This document shows positions 1 to 5,904 of a DNA stretch of 5,904 nucleotides, piece after piece. Below the pieces are notes generated by a model that was not told the DNA's origin, made no database searches, and worked only from the letters and a program-made list of their open reading frames with translations. A program made the position numbers and the translations under genes. This DNA is from Flammeovirgaceae bacterium. GTDB taxonomy: Bacteria > Bacteroidota > Bacteroidia > Cytophagales > Cyclobacteriaceae. The first letter of the stretch is position 1. Each line of letters begins with the position of its first letter. The stretch is taken from the NCBI GenBank assembly GCA_022616575.1, contig JAKEEN010000057.1, positions 1 through 5,904 of the forward strand. Direction: 5' to 3'.

Positions 1-210
1 AATGCTGAGCGTGATAAGATTGAAGCCGGAAAAATGAAAATTGATTTTGGCTCACAAATCCGCAATTATGTACTTCATCCCTATAAACTTGTGAAAGATG
101 CGCGCACAGGAGTAGAACGACACGATGCCCAAAATGTATTAGATGGCGACCTGGATGATTTCATCAAAGCATTTTTGCTGGAGATGGAAGAGACTTCGGT
201 GAAGAAGTGA
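1..210 (+). CDS. prfB: Peptide chain release factor 2, C-terminal fragment
   Basis: This is the last 69 codons of a gene that begins before the window; frame 1 is open from base 1 to the TGA at 208-210. RF2 recognises UGA and UAA stop codons and triggers release of the finished peptide on the ribosome. The fragment carries the RF2 C-terminal signature: [20 protein letters not shown] (residues 20-39 of the fragment), then a TGVE segment, then [16 protein letters not shown], which match the family's usual W/F-GSQIR-Y-hP-Y--VKD-RT and V-DGDLD-FI blocks. The GGQ catalytic loop, the stop-codon recognition motif and any programmed frameshift lie upstream and cannot be seen. The end is intact, with a short charged tail (EMEETSVKK). 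RF1 also ends in a related domain, but the VKD-RT and DGDLD-FI wording favours RF2. Confidence 0.93.
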   Translation, partial: NAERDKIEAGKMKIDFGSQIRNYVLHPYKLVKDARTGVERHDAQNVLDGDLDDFIKAFLLEMEETSVKK

Positions 211-217
211 TTTTACA

Positions 218-276
218 TTTTAGATTGTAGATTTTAAATTGAAGATTTTAGATTTAAACGAACAACGAACAACGAA
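218..276 (+). repeat. Low-complexity tract: imperfect TTTTAGATT repeats followed by a 7-bp CGAACAA tandem
   Basis: The gap after prfB consists of short related units. TTTTAGATT occurs at 218-226 and 246-254, with the overlapping variant AGATTTTA at 229-236 and 243-250. These run directly into a tandem array of CGAACAA at 259-265 and 266-272, plus a partial copy CGAA at 273-276. The array covers nearly the whole interval and, if the TTG at 239 is used, encodes the first dozen residues of the transporter. Similar AT-rich units joined to CGAACAA strings may occur between genes in other Bacteroidota, but that is recollection, not a search. No function is assigned. Confidence 0.7.
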
Positions 277-1447
277 TTTGTCCCATCGTAAAAAAGTCTA
301 CACCCTCCAATTCTGGTTACTCTGCTTAAGCTCGCTGCTTTTCTTTGCGAGTTTTAATATGATTATTCCCGAGTTGCCCTCTTATCTCACCAATTTAGGA
401 GGTGGCGAGTATAAAGGGCTAATCATTTCACTCTTCACATTGACTGCACTAATTTCCAGACCCTTCAGCGGAAAACTTGCCGACCAGATCGGCCGCGTAC
501 CGGTGATGATGTTCGGATCGTTTGTTTGCGTGATCTGTAGTTTTTGTTATCCCGTCCTCACAGGGGTTTCAGGATTTCTCCTCCTCCGTCTCGTACATGG
601 ATTTTCAACAGGTTTTACACCCACAGGTCTTACCGCTTATCTCGCAGATATTATTCCTGCCAGCAAGCGGGGCGAAGCCATGGGTATTTTAGGAACAGCC
701 GGAACCATCGGCATGGCGCTTGGGCCTGCCGTGGGGGGTGCCGTTGCGAATAACTTTTCGCTCGATGTGATGTTCTATTGCTCTTCATTTTTTGCCATTG
801 CCTCCATCACCATTTTATTTACCAGCAAAGAAACCCTGACCGATAAAAAGAGATTTTCTCATACGATGTTAAAGCTTCATAAGAAGGAGTTACTCGAACG
901 AAGTGTGATGATGCCTTGTATTGTGATGGTACTTCATGCGTACGGATATGGAGCTATGTACACTGTAATGCCCGACTTTGGTGAGTTTGTCGGTATTCGA
1001 AATAAAGGACTGCTCTTTACTTACCTCACCGTAGCCTCCCTGCTTGTTCGAATGGTGGCAGGCAAAGCCTCTGATGTGTATGGAAGAAAAAATGTATTAA
1101 AAGTGTCCATGTTCCTGATGTGTATCGGTATGGTTGTAATTGGCACAGCGAAAGAAGATTTACAACTCGCTATCGGCACCGTGATTTATGGATTAGCCAA
1201 CGGCATGACTTCGCCCACATTGTTTGCCTGGGTAACCGACTTAAGTCATGATCACAACAAGGGCAAAGCTATATCCACGTTATATATGTTTATGGAGTTT
1301 GGCATTGGTGTGGGCGCATTGGCGTCAGGGTTTATCTTCTCTAATAATACCAACAACTTTTTTATTACCTTCATGGTATGTGCCGTACTGGTAGCGATGG
1401 CTTTTATTTATTTGTTAATGTTGGATAAAAAGAAATCAATGGCATGA
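239..1447 (+). CDS. MFS transporter, drug:H+ antiporter-like, 12 transmembrane segments
   Basis: A 402-residue major facilitator superfamily permease of the inner membrane, of usual length and with about twelve hydrophobic segments (roughly 23-43, 58-76, 87-105, 109-133, 148-169, 175-194, 223-245, 256-275, 287-305, 308-333, 346-366, 373-395). Motif A is G78-KLADQIGR-86 in the loop after helix 2, with a degenerate second copy GKASDVYGRK at 275-284 in the C-terminal half. Helix 4 has an R117-to-G121 motif-B-like segment. Helix 5 has GTIGMALGPAVGG (155-167), the motif C typical of proton-driven antiporters, so export is more likely than uptake. The substrate cannot be told. The start is uncertain: no ATG precedes helix 1. 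TTG 239 lies inside the repeat tract, while TTG 278 gives MSHRKKVYTLQFW and a more natural N-terminus. An in-frame TAG at 221-223 limits extension. The 3' end overlaps the next gene by ATGA. Confidence 0.9.
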   Translation: MKILDLNEQRTTNLSHRKKVYTLQFWLLCLSSLLFFASFNMIIPELPSYLTNLGGGEYKGLIISLFTLTALISRPFSGKLADQIGRVPVMMFGSFVCVICSFCYPVLTGVSGFLLLRLVHGFSTGFTPTGLTAYLADIIPASKRGEAMGILGTAGTIGMALGPAVGGAVANNFSLDVMFYCSSFFAIASITILFTSKETLTDKKRFSHTMLKLHKKELLERSVMMPCIVMVLHAYGYGAMYTVMPDFGEFVGIRNKGLLFTYLTVASLLVRMVAGKASDVYGRKNVLKVSMFLMCIGMVVIGTAKEDLQLAIGTVIYGLANGMTSPTLFAWVTDLSHDHNKGKAISTLYMFMEFGIGVGALASGFIFSNNTNNFFITFMVCAVLVAMAFIYLLMLDKKKSMA

Positions 1448-2118
1448 GAAAAATCGCGCTGATATTGTTTTTTATTATTGCGGTTGGTGAATTGCTAGCA
1501 ATTGCGGCTGAGGTTGCCTGGTTGCATCATCTGTGCAAGCCGTTAATCATGATTACCCTCGGTCTCTACTATGTGACGGAGTCGAAGTGGCGCGAGCAGG
1601 CAATCTCTTTATCGGTGTTAGGAGGAATTCTTTTTTCGAGTGCCGGAGATGCTTTACTCATGTATCAGGAGGGTGATCCCTCTTATTTCATGTTCGGACT
1701 TGTAGCTTTTTTACTGGCTCATATTTTTTACATTCTTGCATATCGACAGCATCGCCATGCTGAAGCAACATATGAGTTGGCAGGGATTCATAAAATACGA
1801 ATGGCTTTTCCTTTTTTACTGGCGGGTACCGGGTTGGTTGTTGTTTTATATCCAACCTTACATTCGTTGAAAGTGCCGGTAATCATTTATGCAGCCGCGT
1901 TAGTAACCATGGTGCTGGCTGCTCTATTTCGTTATGGACGCACCACTCGCGATAGTTTTATGATGGTGTTTGGCGGTGCGGTCTTGTTTATGATTTCTGA
2001 CTCTCTGCTGGCGATTAATAAGTTTCTTACACCCATAGAAAATGAATCGTTGTGGATTATGGTAACGTATATGAGTGCTCAATATTTGATTGTGCGCGGT
2101 TTGACCCGTCATGTTTGA
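1444..2118 (+). CDS. YhhN/TMEM86-family membrane protein, putative lysoplasmalogenase
   Basis: A 224-residue, very hydrophobic protein with about eight membrane helices and no soluble domain. It fits the YhhN (TMEM86) family in length and in its conserved blocks: K32-P33 early in helix 2, SSAGDALLM with D69, a FLLAHIFYI block with H93, Y149 in the later IYAAAL segment, ISDSLLAINKF with D186, and a final YMSAQYLI with Y209 and Q213. Characterised members (animal TMEM86A/B and some bacterial homologues) cleave the vinyl-ether bond of lysoplasmalogens, giving a fatty aldehyde and a glycerophospho-headgroup. The paired aspartates are the usual candidate active-site residues. The reaction in this organism is inferred from family only; whether it makes plasmalogens is unknown. 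The ATG overlaps the stop of the MFS gene (ATGA, 1444-1447), so translation is probably coupled and the two proteins probably made together. Confidence 0.85.
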   Translation: MRKIALILFFIIAVGELLAIAAEVAWLHHLCKPLIMITLGLYYVTESKWREQAISLSVLGGILFSSAGDALLMYQEGDPSYFMFGLVAFLLAHIFYILAYRQHRHAEATYELAGIHKIRMAFPFLLAGTGLVVVLYPTLHSLKVPVIIYAAALVTMVLAALFRYGRTTRDSFMMVFGGAVLFMISDSLLAINKFLTPIENESLWIMVTYMSAQYLIVRGLTRHV

Positions 2119-2124
2119 AATAGA

Positions 2125-3090
2125 ATGAATAACATAACTCTCGACAAGCTTCTTGGCATCGACTACCCCGTGATTGTAGCGCCCATGTTTTTGATTTCAA
2201 ATACCAAAATGATCAAAGCTGCCTTGCAAAACGGAGTTACGGCCGCTTTCCCGGCATTGAACTATCGCACCGATGCTGAATTAGGAAAGGCGATCGATGA
2301 GATTCAAGCCTTCACCTCAAAACCCTTTGGGGTAAACCTGATTGTAAATAAATCAAACCCGAGGTACAGAGGACAGCTGGAGGTTCTGCTGGAGAAGAGG
2401 GTGAGCTTCATCATCACATCGTTAGGAAACCCAAAGGAAGTGATTGAGCGCTGCAAGCCACTGGGCATCAAAGTTTTTTGTGATGTAGTAGATCTTGGTT
2501 ACGCCAAAAAGGTGGAGGAGCTCGGTGCCGATGCGTTGATTGCTGTAAATAACCGGGCGGGTGGACATGCTGGAAAGTTAACACCTCCGGAACTTATTAA
2601 ATTATTGAAAGACAATTGCAGCATTCCGGTAATTTCTGCCGGGGGTATTGCCAGGGGTGAACACCTTAAGCAGGTGATGGACTGGGGTGCGGCAGGTGCT
2701 TCGGTCGGAACTATTTTTATCGCTTGTGATGAAGCTGATATTTCGCGCGAATACAAACAGGCGATGGTTGATTACGGTGAAAAAGATATTGTGATGACTA
2801 CCAAGCTCTCCGGCTCTGCTTTAACTGTAATTAATACTCCGTACGTTCAGCACCTCGGCACCAAAGCCAATTGGCTGGAGTGGATATTGAATCATAACAA
2901 AACGCTAAAGAAATACGCTAAAATGTTGCTGGCCTTTAGAGGAATGAAGGCAGTTGAAAAAGCTGCGTTTAGCGCTACCTATAAAACGGTGTGGTGCGCT
3001 GGCCCGGCTATTGAATATGTAAAGAGCATCATGCCGTTGGCAGAGATTGTGAAGACAGTGACCTACGAATATGACCAGGCCAGAAGGTAA
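2125..3090 (+). CDS. FMN-dependent TIM-barrel oxidoreductase, nitronate monooxygenase (2-nitropropane dioxygenase)/FabK family
   Basis: A 321-residue cytosolic protein. It begins with the family's LLGIDYPVIVAPM strand (9-21), has a PFGVNL segment (67-72), the AGGHAGKLTPPEL loop (145-157) with the likely catalytic His148, the SAGGIARGEH FMN-contact loop (171-180) and a GAAGASVGTIFI phosphate-binding segment (188-199), as expected for an FMN TIM barrel. Related enzymes either oxidise nitronates with O2 or, as FabK, reduce enoyl-ACP with NAD(P)H; sequence alone does not decide. The residue before AGGH is Arg144 (VNNRAGGH), where FabK and many homologues have Glu (EAGGH); the family call stands but the substrate may differ. 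The C-terminal 60 residues form a helical extension around KYAKMLLAFRGMKAVEKA. It starts 6 nt after the YhhN stop, with no clear ribosome binding site, and probably ends the operon. Confidence 0.85.
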   Translation: MNNITLDKLLGIDYPVIVAPMFLISNTKMIKAALQNGVTAAFPALNYRTDAELGKAIDEIQAFTSKPFGVNLIVNKSNPRYRGQLEVLLEKRVSFIITSLGNPKEVIERCKPLGIKVFCDVVDLGYAKKVEELGADALIAVNNRAGGHAGKLTPPELIKLLKDNCSIPVISAGGIARGEHLKQVMDWGAAGASVGTIFIACDEADISREYKQAMVDYGEKDIVMTTKLSGSALTVINTPYVQHLGTKANWLEWILNHNKTLKKYAKMLLAFRGMKAVEKAAFSATYKTVWCAGPAIEYVKSIMPLAEIVKTVTYEYDQARR

Positions 3091-3142
3091 GGCGGTCGTC
3101 ATAACGTAGTTAAAATCTCCAACGCGTACATTCTTGATGCCG

Positions 3143-4903
3143 TCACTTAACCATCACACCCAGCGAAAATCCTGGCCACCATTGGCGAACCGTACTGACA
3201 GACGCGTTCTCTGCAGAGGTGGTAAGTGCACTCAGTTGTAACCCTGAATCGTTCCAGTAATGATTACCCGTAACCGAGCCAACAATGTAAAGACTATAAA
3301 GTTTCGGGTGCAGGCGGGTACCGGCACTTAACTTAAGCGATGACAGCAGACTTGTATTTTTCGAAATATTTTTTTGGTGACTAACATGCCGCACCTCAAG
3401 TCCGTAACCGAAAAATCGAAACATGCTCATCCCCGGTGTGGCTGACCGATTGAAATACATTTTATGTAAGCCGTAACCAATCGCCCAACTGCCTGGGTTC
3501 TTCCAGGTGTTACAGGAATATATCAACGCATTATAAATACCTTTTGTCACGCGGTCTCCTGTAATTCTGGAATTCTTTGTGTTACCTGTTGCGATCTCAT
3601 AATTCTGAACAAAAGTTTCTGTACTGTAAACCGATAAAAAGCCACCATCCCCGATGTTGATCAATCCAATCGATGTTCCATCCCGTGTTCCAACATCTTT
3701 ACCCCGTGTATAAATATTGATAAGTCCGATTTGAGTTCCCTGCATACGTTTACTCAAATTGATTAACCCGATTTGGAAACCATTCATTTTATTGGCACGG
3801 TTGAGCAGACCCAGTTGCACTCCGGTAGGGTCCTTATTTTCGTATGAATTTTTTCCTTCAATAAATCCTGCCCTGTTATAACTACCAAGCTGTAATCCAT
3901 AGCCTCTCGCTAAACCAACATTGGGTGTAAATTTATCTTCCGGATGGTTCTTGGCATTCAGTTTAAATACCTCCATCGCCTTTTCTTTTTTTCCTGAATT
4001 CAATAAGCTTCTTCCATATTGGTGGACGTCTTGGACAGAAGCTGTTGGGTGTGCAATGGCTTTTTGCATCACAACTTCTGCGTCAGCATCTTTGCCCATG
4101 GCCATTAACACCCCTGCTTTTATTGCGTAGGTGGTGAAATTTTCACGACCAAAAAACGGATCACTAATTGCAGCTTCAGCCCATTTTAAACCTTCTTCAA
4201 GATTTACCTTATTGTTGGCACAAAAAGAGGCAGCGTCTAAGTATGTCTCGTTCGAAAATCCGGCTGTGGTACCACGCATCTCATCCCGCATTTTTGCTGC
4301 ATACAATTCATTTACATTAGGTACATCTATTTTCAAGTCGAGACGTTTGTTTTCCCATTGCAAGAAAGCCGTTGCTGTGTTGCGCTCACGTGTGTCAAAG
4401 CCATAGGTTAAATATTCTGTATAGGCTGCATCCTTGAGCGCAGTTTCGATGCGGGCAATATCAAGCTCCGGGTTATAAAAATAGCTTCCCCAACTGCTTG
4501 CGTCCTTGGAAAGTATCCAATAAGAAGATCCATCTTTTTCAAGATCTAAAAACAGTCCGTAGGTGCCGGCTTTCACATCTTTTCCACCAATTTTTACATC
4601 ATGTGAAAAACTAATGGTTGTGTTTTCATTAGCACCGGCACGCCAGGGAGCTGCTTTTGATGTTCCAAATCGCTGGTCAATAAATCCGTAATGAACGAGG
4701 TCACCCCAGATTTTTCCTTTTCTATCCGTACCATCTGGCGCATGTACATTCGGGCTATTGTACGTAATGTTTACTTTCACCAATCCGATCCATTGAGTGA
4801 CACTGGATTTCTGGTTGTCGCCACTTGGAGGCAGGGTAATGCCCTGCGCCATTACAAATGCTGATGTTGCCACAAGCACGCAGGCTGCTAGAATTTTTTT
4901 CAT
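3143..4903 (-). CDS. Exported DUF2911/TPR-like protein fused to a surface-repeat, outer-membrane-like C-terminal region
   Basis: A 586-residue protein with three parts. Residues 1-19 are a Sec signal peptide (MKK, hydrophobic core, likely cut after VMA before Q20). Residues about 34-195 are a DUF2911 domain: VTQWIGLVKVNITYNSPNV, KGKIWGDLV, WRAGANENTTISFSHDVKI, KAGTYGLFLD and the final LQWENKRLDLKI. Residues about 218-335 are TPR-like helices (LEEGLKWAEAAIS, YAIKAGVLMAMGKDADA, YGRSLLNSGKKEKAMEVF). DUF2911 proteins I know continue after NVGLARGY with one more helical repeat and end near 280-350 residues. Here the text changes after Y335 to G-x-Q-[IL]-G repeats (336-418) and then a beta-rich, aromatic tail (419-586) with features of an outer-membrane barrel. 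The biochemical role of DUF2911 is unknown. The start is the first ATG giving a full signal peptide. The frame is unbroken, so this is a fusion rather than a pseudogene. It is convergent with the FMN-protein gene. Confidence 0.85.
   Translation of the reverse strand: MKKILAACVLVATSAFVMAQGITLPPSGDNQKSSVTQWIGLVKVNITYNSPNVHAPDGTDRKGKIWGDLVHYGFIDQRFGTSKAAPWRAGANENTTISFSHDVKIGGKDVKAGTYGLFLDLEKDGSSYWILSKDASSWGSYFYNPELDIARIETALKDAAYTEYLTYGFDTRERNTATAFLQWENKRLDLKIDVPNVNELYAAKMRDEMRGTTAGFSNETYLDAASFCANNKVNLEEGLKWAEAAISDPFFGRENFTTYAIKAGVLMAMGKDADAEVVMQKAIAHPTASVQDVHQYGRSLLNSGKKEKAMEVFKLNAKNHPEDKFTPNVGLARGYGLQLGSYNRAGFIEGKNSYENKDPTGVQLGLLNRANKMNGFQIGLINLSKRMQGTQIGLINIYTRGKDVGTRDGTSIGLINIGDGGFLSVYSTETFVQNYEIATGNTKNSRITGDRVTKGIYNALIYSCNTWKNPGSWAIGYGLHKMYFNRSATPGMSMFRFFGYGLEVRHVSHQKNISKNTSLLSSLKLSAGTRLHPKLYSLYIVGSVTGNHYWNDSGLQLSALTTSAENASVSTVRQWWPGFSLGVMVK
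3650..3898 (-). repeat. Protein-level repeat: five copies of G-x-[QS]-[IL]-G-[LS]-x-N
   Basis: Within the exported fusion protein, residues 336-418 hold five diverged units: GLQLGSYN (336), GVQLGLLN (361), GFQIGLIN (375), GTQIGLIN (389) and GTSIGLIN (409), spaced 25, 14, 14 and 20 residues apart. Alternating small and hydrophobic residues with a Gly-Leu-x-Asn turn suggest successive beta strands. They resemble the surface repeats of LA_2272-type proteins and of Bacteroidota outer-membrane proteins reading L-I-N-x-S-K-x-x-x-G-x-Q-I-G. The copies differ at the nucleotide level, so this is an old repeat and not a recent tandem expansion. Confidence 0.75.
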
Positions 4904-5000
4904 ATGGGTATAGTTTTAATTGCTGGTATAAGAAACGCAAGAAGTTAACAATTGTAGCTAACCCTTTTTGGGTGAATTACACTAAAGGTGTTTATGAATT

Positions 5001-5900
5001 TTAAATTGCCATGGAGTGATTTGGTACCAGCATTTTCAATGATCGAGCTATGACTTCAATATTGAATTCAGAATGTTCTCCGCAGGGTTCACCATCTACA
5101 TGGTAGGATATTGGCTCTTTTGTTTGAATCGAAATCTTTTTAACGGGGATAGTTTCGCAGTAGGCCGTATGTTTATCAAGGGTTTGATTGAAAAGTGAAT
5201 AGATAAGATCGATGCGATGGAGCGGCATCTTTTTCATTATCACGACCTGAAGTATCTGGTCGCACACAGACGCACGCGGGGCAATGTAAGCATTGTTGCC
5301 AAACTGGGATGAGTTTGCAATCGAAACAACAAATGCATTCTTTTCAAGTATTTTGTTTTCAACTGTTAAGGTCAATGGAAATTCTTCAAAGGAAAAGAAT
5401 TCTTTGAACGCAAGTTTAGAATATCCAATCAGGCCGCGTTTTATTTTCTTGCTAAACAAATTGGCAATATGTCCGTCAAACCCCACGCCTGAAACATTGA
5501 GCGATAATTTTCCATTTACTGTGAATGTGTCTATCTCTACTATACGACTGTTAAATAAATTATTCAAGGCACCCCGGATATCCATGGCAATGCCAAGATG
5601 TCTGGCCAATCCGTTACCTGAACCTTTGGGAATAATTCCCATCGGCACGGATGAATGCAACATGCCCTGAGCAACCTCATTAATCGTTCCATCGCCACCT
5701 ACTGCGGCTACAAAATGAAACTTATTTTGAACGCCCTGAAGAGCCAGTTCGGTTGCATGCCCGCGACTTCGGGTGTATTCGATAGAACATTCGGCATTAT
5801 TTTCTGAACAAATATCAAGAATGCGACCTTCAACCTGAGATTGAAAGCCTGTACCTGCAAACTTATTGACAATGAATAATACCTTTTTAACTTCGCTCAT
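5001..5900 (-). CDS. Diacylglycerol kinase catalytic-domain lipid kinase (YegS/BmrU/DgkB-like)
   Basis: A 299-residue cytosolic or membrane-associated lipid kinase of normal family length. The ATP-binding core has the GGDGTINEV motif (68-76), with D70 and the following T72, N74 and E75, and the PKGSGNGLARHLG loop (91-103). The C-terminal beta-sandwich carries SGVGFDGHIA (137-146), then IANSSQFGNNAYIAP (194-208), and ends with the conserved YHVDGE segment (266-271). Such enzymes phosphorylate diacylglycerol or related lipids to recycle them into phospholipid synthesis, or act on sphingoid bases or other lipids; the substrate here is unknown. The opening VNKFAG replaces the more usual NP-x-G. 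The start ATG lies 4 nt from the window edge, so a longer N-terminus cannot be excluded, but SEVKKVLFIVN is a typical family start. The next gene in the same direction begins 97 nt downstream; shared transcription is possible. Confidence 0.92.
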   Translation of the reverse strand: MSEVKKVLFIVNKFAGTGFQSQVEGRILDICSENNAECSIEYTRSRGHATELALQGVQNKFHFVAAVGGDGTINEVAQGMLHSSVPMGIIPKGSGNGLARHLGIAMDIRGALNNLFNSRIVEIDTFTVNGKLSLNVSGVGFDGHIANLFSKKIKRGLIGYSKLAFKEFFSFEEFPLTLTVENKILEKNAFVVSIANSSQFGNNAYIAPRASVCDQILQVVIMKKMPLHRIDLIYSLFNQTLDKHTAYCETIPVKKISIQTKEPISYHVDGEPCGEHSEFNIEVIARSLKMLVPNHSMAI

Positions 5901-5904
5901 TCGT

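Noticed and set aside
544..753. 69-codon alternative-frame ORF inside the MFS gene
   Set aside because: It is nested within conserved transporter sequence. The Arg/Ser/His-rich translation is typical of an out-of-frame read.
3921..4406. Two consecutive plus-strand reading frames (69 and 91 codons) in the same frame, opposite the fusion protein gene
   Set aside because: They lie wholly antisense to conserved DUF2911/TPR coding sequence, are split by a stop, and show no recognisable domain; they are a shadow of the minus-strand gene.
4944..4962. Dyad around ACAATTGT (4948-4955) flanked by GTTA and TAAC, considered as an operator upstream of the fusion gene
   Set aside because: The perfect core is 8 bp in AT-rich DNA and the flanks are unequally spaced, so it is easily expected by chance. 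No neighbouring regulator gene supports it.
4961..4973. Inverted repeat ACCC-TTTTT-GGGT between the kinase and fusion genes, considered as a terminator
   Set aside because: The stem is only 4 bp and no T-run follows it on the minus strand, where a terminator for the kinase would be needed.
4904..5000. Bacteroidota-type promoter (TTG near -33, TAnnTTTG near -7) for the fusion gene
   Set aside because: TTG triplets occur on the minus strand, but no TAnnTTTG lies at a suitable distance; the best partial match (TATACC) lacks the TTTG, so no promoter is called.
5293..5670. 125-codon plus-strand reading frame opposite the lipid kinase
   Set aside because: It is antisense to the conserved kinase motifs (GGDGT at about 5685-5699 lies just beyond its end and GFDG within it), and its translation resembles no protein family.

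Overview
The window looks like ordinary chromosome from a member of the Bacteroidota, probably a Cytophagales-like lineage. The evidence is a DUF2911/TPR protein of the type common in that phylum, a lipid kinase with a GSGNGLAR glycine motif, surface-type G-x-Q-[IL]-G-L-x-N repeats, and no clear Shine-Dalgarno sequence before any start. This assignment comes from protein family resemblance, not from a database search. No rRNA, tRNA, CRISPR array, insertion sequence or phage gene was recognised.

Left side, plus strand (1-3090): the window opens inside the 3' end of prfB (release factor 2). A short low-complexity repeat tract (218-276) follows, which also sits at the start of the next gene. Then comes a tight three-gene run: an MFS drug-efflux-type transporter, a YhhN/TMEM86-family membrane protein (putative lysoplasmalogenase) joined to it by an ATGA stop/start overlap, and, 6 nt further on, an FMN-dependent TIM-barrel protein of the nitronate monooxygenase/FabK family. 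The spacing strongly suggests one operon. Its substrates are unknown, but two of the three families have members acting on lipids.

Right side, minus strand (3143-5900): a YegS/DAGK-type lipid kinase lies upstream of a 586-residue exported protein, with a 97-nt gap between them. The exported protein is the most unusual item. Its N-terminal half is a normal secreted DUF2911 plus helical-repeat protein. In the middle of a helical repeat it switches, without a frame break, into a surface-repeat/outer-membrane-like C-terminal half. It looks like a fusion of two normally separate proteins.

The two strands converge at 3091-3142, a 52-nt gap with no convincing terminator hairpin. All gaps between genes are under 100 nt, so no long non-coding stretch is left unexplained. 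No clearly new multi-gene system is visible. The best leads are the fusion protein, the possible lipid-related operon, and the repeat tract that overlaps a start region.
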